Origin: Anaerolineales bacterium
GTDB taxonomy: Bacteria; Chloroflexota; Anaerolineae; 4572-78; J111
Assembly: GCA_015075185.1 (NCBI GenBank)
Contig: JABTUW010000004.1
Coordinates: forward strand, 372,001 to 436,000
Direction of reading: 5' to 3'
Length of the DNA stretch: 64,000 bases
The notes under the pieces are model-generated. The model did no database searches, was not told the DNA's origin, and saw only the letters and a program-made list of their open reading frames with translations. Shown piece after piece: positions 58,354 through 64,000 of the stretch; the first letter of the stretch is position 1, and every line of letters begins with the position of its first letter. A program made the translations under genes and the position numbers.

Positions 58354-58773
58354 CTAATCCTCGCCCTCCACAATCCTGATCTCTTCCTGGCTGAGATCAT
58401 ACAACGCGTACACCCGCCGATCAATTGCCTTATCCGTGGCCGCGATCTGGCGCTGGTAGAGCTGTTTATCCGCCGGGTTTTTGGCTTCCAAAAAGAATTT
58501 GCGCTCAACCCGGCCGTTGGGCAGGCGGAAGGAGTAATCGGGCGCTTTTTTGCGGCCTTTGATGTCCAATTTATCTTCGTGGATAACCTCGCGCAGGTTT
58601 TCGGGCAAGCCCTGGCGGTTGGTCATATCCCAGCCCAGCGCCTCAAAAAAGGGATTGATGAAATCTATCCGGGTTAAGGTCTCGTTATAGCTAACTCGCT
58701 TGTAATCGGCCAGGTTATACTGAAACTTGGCGACGAGGGCAGCAACGGCATCTTTGGCTTGGGCGTTGCTCAT
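58354..58773 (-). pseudogene. Internally deleted remnant of a type IIG (Eco57I-like) restriction-modification gene
   Basis: A 139-residue frame from ATG 58773 (GGAG 8 nt upstream). Residues 1-100 match the N-terminal nuclease domain of long single-chain restriction-modification enzymes, with PD-ExK residues Asp79, Glu96 and Lys98 (PDYSFRLP, FFLEAKNP). Residues 104-139 (YQRQIAATDKAID...LSQEEIRIVEGED) look like the extreme C-terminus of the same proteins, which normally lies about 900 residues later. The methyltransferase and target-recognition regions are missing with the frame kept. It could be a decayed gene or a free-standing nuclease domain. A consensus promoter remains. Confidence 0.65.
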
Positions 58774-58807
58774 GGCGCAAACTCCGGTGGGGCAAGTGAA
58801 TGGTAAG

Positions 58808-58836
58808 ATTATAACATAAGATAAGACGTGACTCAA
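58808..58836 (-). promoter_or_regulatory. Promoter of the restriction remnant
   Basis: Minus strand: TTGAGT (58836-58831), 17-bp spacer, TATAAT (58813-58808), about 28 nt before the predicted transcription start to ATG distance. Confidence 0.75.
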
Positions 58837-58867
58837 CCGCGATCAGGACAGGGTCGGTCCGAGATTT

Positions 58868-58917
58868 TAGGTATGTTCCGGTAGGGGCGCAAGGCCTTGC
58901 GCCCCTACGCCTAAAAA
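58868..58917. repeat. Perfect 28-bp palindrome (gtaggggcgcaagg family)
   Basis: GTAGGGGCGCAAGG (58881-58894) and its exact complement (58895-58908) are bracketed by ttttagg and cctaaaa. A common intergenic repeat form; here it separates two divergent promoters. Confidence 0.75.
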
Positions 58918-58952
58918 TTGGGACGCACCTATCAGGGCAGCTTTAATTCAAT

Positions 58953-58981
58953 TTGACATCAGTCTAGGCCGATGTTACAAT
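58953..58981 (+). promoter_or_regulatory. Promoter of the Liv-type ABC operon
   Basis: TTGACA (58953-58958), 17-bp spacer, TACAAT (58976-58981). The leader of about 170 nt carries a stem ATTAAAC-GGC-GTTC-GCT-GTTTAAT shortly after the start and no small gene. Confidence 0.8.
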
Positions 58982-59156
58982 CGCGCCACCGTTCCCTGGA
59001 TTAAACGGCGTTCGCTGTTTAATAGCTTTGTGGTTAACTGCGACCTGTAATTCTTCCCTCACTGCTCACCATCCCCGCGCGACGATGCTGCGCACCCGGT
59101 TTGTCGAAAATTTATTGAAGGATTGTTTCTAAAAAACCAAAGGAGGTATAAGAGCA

Positions 59157-60383
59157 ATGTCTTCCAGCAAAAGTTTTTATTTTACCCGGCGTGAGTTCTT
59201 AAAGGCGACGGGGGCAGCGGCGGCGACTCTGGCGGCTGGACCGCTGCTGGGCGCGTGCGGCGGCGGTGCAGCTTCCGGCCCATTGAAAATCGGGGTGCTG
59301 TTACCCTATTCGGATATTTATGCCGTTCTGGGGGAGAGCATCACCGAGGCGATCAAGATGTATTTGGATGAAGTCAACAACGAAGCCGGGGGGCGGAAAA
59401 TCGAGATCATTACCGAGGACGAGGGTACCCAGCCGGATGCCGCTCTGCAAAAGGCCCGCAAGTTCGTGGAACAGGACGAGGTGGCCTTTTTGACGGGGGT
59501 GGTCAGTTCGGGGGTGCTGGCCGGGCTGCGCGATTATCTGGACCAAAACAAGAAGCTGCTCATCTGCGCCAATGCCGGGGCCAATGCGTTGAGTCGCAAG
59601 GCCAAAACGCCGTACATCTGGCGGACTTCCTTTACCAACTGGATGCCCAACTGGCCGGTCGGAACCTGGGCGGCCAATAATGTGGGCAAAAACGCCTATA
59701 TCAGCGTGCCCGATTACGGCGCGGGTAAGGATACAATCAATTCTTTTACCAATAGCTTTGAAGCTGCCGGCGGCAAAGTGATGGGGACGCAGCTCACCCC
59801 CTTCCCCAACATGGGCGATCCCGCCCCCTTTATTACCGAGTTATCGAATGCTGCTCCCGAATTGATTTACTGTTTCTACAGTGGCGGCTCCGCTGTGACC
59901 TTTATGAAAGCCTATGGAGAATTCGGCCTGGCCGGCAAAATCCCGTTGATGTGCTCCGGCTTCATGGTCGAAGAGGATGTGCTGCCGGCTCAGGGCGATG
60001 CGGCCCTGGGGGTTCGCAGCGGCATGCATTGGTCGCTGCTCCTGGATAACCCGGAGAACAAGAAATTCACGGCAGCCTACAAAGAGCGAACGGGCAAAGA
60101 AGCGAACGTTTTTGCGGTCCAGGGATATGATACCGGGCGAACCATTGTCGAGATGCTGAATAAAGTTCAGGGTGATACCGGCAATGTGGATAAAATGATC
60201 GAGGCATTGGGCGGGACCAGCTTTGCCAGCCCGCGCGGCCCCTTTGCCCTGGATGCTGCTACCCAAGCCCCGCGCCACCATATTTACCTGCGCGAAGTGC
60301 AGTCGGTAGATGGGGCGCTGCACAATGTGGTCGTCGAAGACCTGGGCGAAATTGTTGATCCGGGAGACGATTCGAAAGGCTGA
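59157..60383 (+). CDS. Liv-type ABC importer substrate-binding protein (Tat signal, lipoprotein)
   Basis: A 408-residue secreted protein. The N-terminus has a twin-arginine motif (TRREFLK, Arg11-Arg12) and a lipobox with Cys34 (LLGAC), so it is probably exported folded and lipid-anchored. The type I binding fold shows LKIGVLLPYSDIYAVLGE, VAFLTGVVSSGVLAGLRDYLD and IYCFYSGGSAVTFMKAY. Such proteins bind branched-chain or other amino acids, amides, or aromatic acids. The four transport genes follow on the same strand. A very strong SD (AAAGGAGGT) precedes the ATG. Confidence 0.92.
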   Translation: MSSSKSFYFTRREFLKATGAAAATLAAGPLLGACGGGAASGPLKIGVLLPYSDIYAVLGESITEAIKMYLDEVNNEAGGRKIEIITEDEGTQPDAALQKARKFVEQDEVAFLTGVVSSGVLAGLRDYLDQNKKLLICANAGANALSRKAKTPYIWRTSFTNWMPNWPVGTWAANNVGKNAYISVPDYGAGKDTINSFTNSFEAAGGKVMGTQLTPFPNMGDPAPFITELSNAAPELIYCFYSGGSAVTFMKAYGEFGLAGKIPLMCSGFMVEEDVLPAQGDAALGVRSGMHWSLLLDNPENKKFTAAYKERTGKEANVFAVQGYDTGRTIVEMLNKVQGDTGNVDKMIEALGGTSFASPRGPFALDAATQAPRHHIYLREVQSVDGALHNVVVEDLGEIVDPGDDSKG

Positions 60384-60462
60384 ACCGATTTACGATTTAC
60401 GATTTTGGATTTTAGATTCAGTAAGAAATCCGGAATCCAAAATCTAAAATCTAAAATCCAAA
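60384..60462. repeat. Word-repeat hairpin (gattttggattttagattc)
   Basis: gatttacgattttggattttagatt faces aatccaaaatctaaaatctaaaatcc. Same family as 8709-8757 and 38521-38612; again it separates a binding-protein gene from a permease gene. Confidence 0.7.
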
Positions 60463-61329
60463 ATGGACAACTTTCTCATCCAACTCCTCAACGGATTGGT
60501 TTTTAGCATGCTGTTATTCACCCTGGCTGCCGGGTTGTCGCTGATTTTTGGCTTGATGGACGTCATCAACCTGGCGCATGGAGCCTTTTACCTGCTGGGC
60601 GGCTACATTGGCTTAACCATGGTCCGGCAGTTCGGCAACTTTTGGCTGGCCCTGGCCCTGGCCCCGCTGCTGGCCGGTGGGTTGGGGTTGATCCTGGAGT
60701 ACTTTTTTCTGCGGCGATTGTATGGCCGCCACCGCCACTTGGACCAGGTGCTGCTGACTTTTGGCGTGGCCCTGATCGTCACCGACCTGACCCGCTGGAA
60801 TTGGGGCGCTTACGTCGAGTCGGTGCCCGGCCCGGCCTTGCTTGAGGGACAGGTAGCGGTGTTTGGCATTCTCTTTCCGGTTTATCGCCTGGCCTTGATC
60901 GGCTTCGGCCTGGGCCTGGCGGCCGCGCTGTGGCTGTTCATCGAGCGCACCCGCCTGGGAGCCATTGTCCGGGCGGGGGTGTTTGACCCGCAAATGGTCA
61001 GCGGGCTGGGCATCAATATCCAGTGGGTGTTTGCCGGGGTGTTTGCCCTAGGCACTGCTCTGGCCGCGCTGGCCGGGGTCATCGGCGCGCCGGTGCTCAA
61101 CCTGTACCCGGGGCTGGATTCGGAAATCTTGATCCTCACCCTGGTCGTCGTGGTCGTGGGCGGCCTGGGTACTTTAAAAGGCGCCTTCTTTGGCAGCCTG
61201 GTGATCGGTCTGGCCGACACGTTTGGCAAGGCTCTGCTGCCTCAATTTTCGCTCTTTTTGATTTTTGCCGTCATGGCCTTAGTCTTACTGCTGCGTCCAT
61301 CCGGCCTGTTTGGCCTGAAAGGGTCTTGA
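60463..61329 (+). CDS. livH: Liv-type ABC importer permease 1 (LivH)
   Basis: A 288-residue membrane protein with about eight hydrophobic segments and the LivH blocks GLSLIFGLMDVINLAHGAFYLLGGY, TRLGAIVRAGVFDPQMVSGLGINI and VVVVGGLGTLKGAFFGSLVIG. It pairs with LivM. No clear SD is present, because the start adjoins a word-repeat hairpin. Confidence 0.95.
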   Translation: MDNFLIQLLNGLVFSMLLFTLAAGLSLIFGLMDVINLAHGAFYLLGGYIGLTMVRQFGNFWLALALAPLLAGGLGLILEYFFLRRLYGRHRHLDQVLLTFGVALIVTDLTRWNWGAYVESVPGPALLEGQVAVFGILFPVYRLALIGFGLGLAAALWLFIERTRLGAIVRAGVFDPQMVSGLGINIQWVFAGVFALGTALAALAGVIGAPVLNLYPGLDSEILILTLVVVVVGGLGTLKGAFFGSLVIGLADTFGKALLPQFSLFLIFAVMALVLLLRPSGLFGLKGS

Positions 61330-62343
61330 GTGATGGGAGCAATTGTAGAAAGCTTGGCCGGTTCACGGGCGTGGCTGGCCGAGCGCCGCAAGTGGCTGCT
61401 CGCCCTCCTGGGCCTGGTCGCGCTGGTTTATCCCTTCATCGTCCGCAGCTACTTCCTCAGCCTGGCGATTGAGGTGCTGATCTTCGCTATTTTTGCCATG
61501 AGCCTTGATTTGCTGTTGGGCTACACCGGCCTGCCCTCATTTGGCCACGCCGCCTTCTACGGGTTTGGTGCTTACCTGCTGGCCTATACCACCAGCCGCA
61601 GCGAATTAGCCCTCAATCTGACCAACAATCTCCTGCTGACTATCCCCCTGGTGATGCTGGGTACGGCCTTGCTGGCCCTGGTGATTGGCTTTTTTGCCCT
61701 CCGGACCAGCGGTATCTATTTTTTGATGGTCACACTCGCCTTTGCCCAGATGCTCTTCAGCATCGCCATCGGCTGGTCCGAAGTGAGCGGCGGCTCCGAC
61801 GGTCTGCCCGGAGTACCCCGGCCTGCGCTGGGTCTCGGCCCGCTCAGTTACACGTTCGACACCCGTGAGAGTTACTATTATCTGGTTTTGGCCTTCTTTT
61901 TGCTGGCCTGGTGGGTGTTGCGCCGCATTGTCAGCAGCCCTTTTGGTTGGGCGCTGCGCGGCATCCGCGAAAACGAGCAGCGTATGGCTGCCCTCGGCTA
62001 TCGCACCTTCGATTTCAAGATGGCGGCTTTTGTCATCGCCGGAGCTTTTGCCGGCCTGGCCGGAGCGTTGATTGTGCATTTTTTCGGGATCGCTTCCCCG
62101 GACAATCTCTATTGGACCACCTCCGGCGAGGTCATCATTTCGCTGATCATCGGTGGTACGGGCACGCTGACCGGGCCAATCTTTGGCGCAGCCATCGAGC
62201 GGTTACTGCCCAATTTTGCCAGCACCTACCTCGACCGCTGGCAAACCGTGATGGGGGTGGTTTTTATCTTGTTTGTCATGTTTGCCCCGCAAGGGGTGGC
62301 CGGCTTGCTCCGCGCGCGGCGAGCGGTGGAGAGGGTCGAATGA
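61330..62343 (+). CDS. livM: Liv-type ABC importer permease 2 (LivM)
   Basis: A 337-residue membrane protein with SLDLLLGYTGLPSFGHAAFYGFGAY, RIVSSPFGWALRGIRENEQRMAALGY and EVIISLIIGGTGTLTGPIFGA, typical of LivM. GTG 61330 directly follows the livH stop; ATG 61333 is an equal alternative. The end overlaps the LivG start (ATGA), so the genes are translationally coupled. Confidence 0.95.
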   Translation: MMGAIVESLAGSRAWLAERRKWLLALLGLVALVYPFIVRSYFLSLAIEVLIFAIFAMSLDLLLGYTGLPSFGHAAFYGFGAYLLAYTTSRSELALNLTNNLLLTIPLVMLGTALLALVIGFFALRTSGIYFLMVTLAFAQMLFSIAIGWSEVSGGSDGLPGVPRPALGLGPLSYTFDTRESYYYLVLAFFLLAWWVLRRIVSSPFGWALRGIRENEQRMAALGYRTFDFKMAAFVIAGAFAGLAGALIVHFFGIASPDNLYWTTSGEVIISLIIGGTGTLTGPIFGAAIERLLPNFASTYLDRWQTVMGVVFILFVMFAPQGVAGLLRARRAVERVE

Positions 62344-63089
62344 CCCGCCTGAACGTCGAGCACCTGAGTAAAAATTTCGGGGGCATCGCCGCCCTGGTCG
62401 GCGTAACGCTGGACGTGCAGCCCGGCGAACGGCGGGCAATTATCGGCCCCAACGGTGCGGGGAAGAGCACCCTCTTTAACCTCATTGCCGGCGAGTTGCC
62501 CCCTTCCAGCGGTAAAATTTACCTGGGAGAACGGGACATTACCAGGCTGCCGATATATGAGCGGGCTAATCTGGGCCTGGGACACACCTTTCAGCGCAAC
62601 AACCTGTTCATGGGTTTGACCGTTTTTGAAAATGTCCGGCTGGCCGTCCAGCACCATCAGCGGGTAGCTCGGCGCCTCTTTCGAGCGGCTCACAGCTTTG
62701 AGCCGGTGACGCGGGCCAGCGCGGCGCTGTTAGAGCAGGTGGGATTAATCGAGCAGCGAGATCAGGCAGTCAAAACATTGGCTTACGGGCAGCAGCGCGC
62801 CTTGGAAGTGGCCCTGGCCCTGGCGACCAACCCCCAGGTGGTGCTACTGGACGAACCAACTGCCGGAATGTCGCCCGCAGAAACGGGTGAGATGGCCCGC
62901 TTGATTGAAAAGCTGCCCCGTACGCTGACCATGTTGATTGTGGAACACGATATGGATGTGATCTTCAGTCTGGCCGAGCGGATTACCGTGTTGCATTACG
63001 GCCAGGTCATTAGCGAAGGTACGCCGGCCGAGGTCCGGGCCGACCCGCTGGTGCAGGAAATCTATTTAGGAGCAGTACCTTTTGAATAA
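62340..63089 (+). CDS. livG: Liv-type ABC importer ATP-binding protein (LivG)
   Basis: A 249-residue ATPase from ATG 62340; the frame is open upstream, but that part overlaps livM. Walker A is GPNGAGKST, Walker B VVLLDEPTAGMSP, and the LivG insertion GHTFQRNNLFMGLTVFENV is present. The signature is the unusual LAYGQQRALEVA form normal for this subfamily. Confidence 0.95.
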   Translation: MTRLNVEHLSKNFGGIAALVGVTLDVQPGERRAIIGPNGAGKSTLFNLIAGELPPSSGKIYLGERDITRLPIYERANLGLGHTFQRNNLFMGLTVFENVRLAVQHHQRVARRLFRAAHSFEPVTRASAALLEQVGLIEQRDQAVKTLAYGQQRALEVALALATNPQVVLLDEPTAGMSPAETGEMARLIEKLPRTLTMLIVEHDMDVIFSLAERITVLHYGQVISEGTPAEVRADPLVQEIYLGAVPFE

Positions 63090-63146
63090 GCGGCGATGGA
63101 GTGTCGAATTTTCCGATTTTATTCCTTGTTCGCCTGTTTTTGAGTA

Positions 63147-63842
63147 ATGCTGACTATCAACGACATTCATACCTACTACGGCGACAGCCACATTCTGCAA
63201 GGAGTCTCGCTCGCGGTGGGCCAGGGCGAAGCGGTTGCCCTGCTGGGGCGGAATGGGGTCGGCAAGTCTACCACCATCAAATCCATCATCGGCTTTACCC
63301 CGCCGCAGCGCGGGCAGATTACCCTGGCCGGGATGGATATTACCCATCTGCCCCCGTACCGGATCGCTCAAATGGGGGTTGGCCTGGTCCCCCAGGGACG
63401 CTCGATTTTCCCGGCACTGACGGTGCGCGAGAATATCATGCTTGCCGCCCGCAAGGGGGCGAAGGGAGGCTGGACCTTTGAACGGGTGCTGGAAATCTTT
63501 CCTCCCCTCAAGGGCCGGCTCAAAAATTTGGGATCTCAACTGAGCGGCGGCGAGCAGCAAATGCTGGCCCTGGCCCGCGCCTTGATGACCAACCCACAGT
63601 TACTGCTGCTGGACGAACCTTCGGAGGGACTGGCCCCGCTGATTGTGGCTGAGATTGGCCGGATCATTGGCCAATTGCGGCAGGACGGTCTGTCCATCCT
63701 CCTGGTTGAGCAAAATTTGGCCCTGGCCCTGGGCGTGGCCGACCGGGTGTATGTGATGAACAAAGGCCGGACTGTCTTTGAGGGCACGCCTGCCGATTTA
63801 CGCGAGCAGGCCGAGGTCAGGCATCGCTATTTAGGGGTCTAA
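63147..63842 (+). CDS. livF: Liv-type ABC importer ATP-binding protein (LivF)
   Basis: A 231-residue ATPase with Walker A GRNGVGKST, VPQGRSIFPALTVRENI, signature LSGGEQQMLALARAL and Walker B LLLLDEPSEGLAP. It completes the five-gene importer. The SD is weak and the gap to livG is 57 bp without a hairpin. Confidence 0.95.
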   Translation: MLTINDIHTYYGDSHILQGVSLAVGQGEAVALLGRNGVGKSTTIKSIIGFTPPQRGQITLAGMDITHLPPYRIAQMGVGLVPQGRSIFPALTVRENIMLAARKGAKGGWTFERVLEIFPPLKGRLKNLGSQLSGGEQQMLALARALMTNPQLLLLDEPSEGLAPLIVAEIGRIIGQLRQDGLSILLVEQNLALALGVADRVYVMNKGRTVFEGTPADLREQAEVRHRYLGV

Positions 63843-63915
63843 ATTAAAAATTGACAATTGATCGTTGACCATTGACAATTATCAATAGCCAACAGTCAAT
63901 GGTCAATTGCCAATG
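63843..63915. repeat. Word-repeat hairpin (attgacaattgatcgttgaccattgac)
   Basis: attgacaattgatcgttgaccattgacaatt faces gtcaatggtcaattgccaat; the words attgac and gtcaat pair in several registers between livF and the next gene. Confidence 0.7.
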
Positions 63916-63927
63916 AGAGGAGTCAGG

Positions 63928-64000
63928 ATGCAAGTTGGTATTGGTTTACCCAACACCATTTCCGGCGCGGACCGGGATCTGCTCATTAATTGGGCCAGGC
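63928..64000 (+). CDS. Luciferase-like flavin monooxygenase, N-terminal start (cut by window edge)
   Basis: The first 24 codons read MQVGIGLPNTISGADRDLLI and on, the common N-terminus of LLM-class flavin-dependent oxidoreductases. GAGAGGAG lies upstream. The substrate cannot be judged. Confidence 0.6.
   Translation, partial: MQVGIGLPNTISGADRDLLINWAR

Noticed and set aside
61911..62339. 143-codon N-terminal extension of LivG
   Set aside because: It overlaps the conserved livM coding region; ATG 62340 gives the normal LivG length and ATGA coupling.
1..64000. tRNA, rRNA or other standard RNA genes
   Set aside because: I looked at the gaps for tRNA-like cloverleaf ends and conserved rRNA stretches and saw none; a tRNAscan or Rfam run would settle it.

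Overview
The window is about 55-58% GC and carries roughly 54 protein genes. I see no rRNA, tRNA or CRISPR array. The style suggests a heterotrophic member of the Chloroflexota (Anaerolineae/Caldilineae-like): several sugar, amino-acid and polyamine-type ABC importers, a substrate-binding protein fused to a LysM-like module, many dehydrogenases and kinases for unusual sugars, and gaps filled by short word-like repeats that fold into hairpins. The taxonomic guess is inference from gene content, not from a marker gene.

Layout. 1-3505 (+): two paralogous zinc-type dehydrogenases around a sorbitol-6-phosphate dehydrogenase-like SDR. 3629-8689 (+): a LacI regulator with a near-ideal promoter and a 32-bp perfect palindromic operator, then a ribose-type ABC importer (ATPase, permease, lipoprotein). 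8767-15655 (+): sugar kinase, phosphotriesterase-like hydrolase, small membrane protein, DUF4432 protein, aldo/keto reductase, zinc alcohol dehydrogenase and SDR. 15705-18099: a REP-associated transposase (RAYT) between two copies of a structured repeat, then an AT-richer DUF262/HNH gene, then a third repeat copy in inverted orientation. 18128-21522 (+): L-fucose isomerase and a rhamnulokinase-type kinase.

21552-32157 (-): DUF89 protein, a hydantoinase-A-like ATPase, and a corrinoid methyltransferase island: three MttB-family proteins without pyrrolysine, two corrinoid proteins and a DUF1638 protein. It is driven from a strong promoter divergent from a GntR/FCD regulator (32535-33164), and the first gene has a roughly 290-nt leader ending in an intrinsic terminator, a good candidate for an attenuator or riboswitch. 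33213-35458 (-): SGNH-type membrane protein, YbhB/YbcL protein, Nudix hydrolase. 35688-42739 (-): a YgeW/YgeY/carbamate kinase cluster with two fold-type-II PLP enzymes and an autoregulatory-looking GntR/UTRA regulator. 42877-43632 (+): an SDR.

43772-48363 (-): a complete type I ABC importer. 48570-50675 (-): DegT-type aminotransferase and DeoR regulator, divergent from a class I aldolase and a BadF/GlcNAc-kinase-like protein (+). 52914-57243 (+): thioesterase, CoA-binding protein, two CoA-transferase subunits and a UbiD decarboxylase, which look like a CoA-dependent acid degradation route. 57366-58773 (-): a small membrane protein and an internally deleted remnant of a type IIG restriction-modification gene. 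59157-63842 (+): a complete Liv-type ABC importer, and the start of a luciferase-like monooxygenase at the right edge.

The most unusual material is the mttB island with its structured leader and orphan hydantoinase-like ATPase, the repeat-bracketed RAYT/DUF262 unit with covarying hairpins, and the large set of unrelated word-repeat hairpins that occupy most intergenic gaps.
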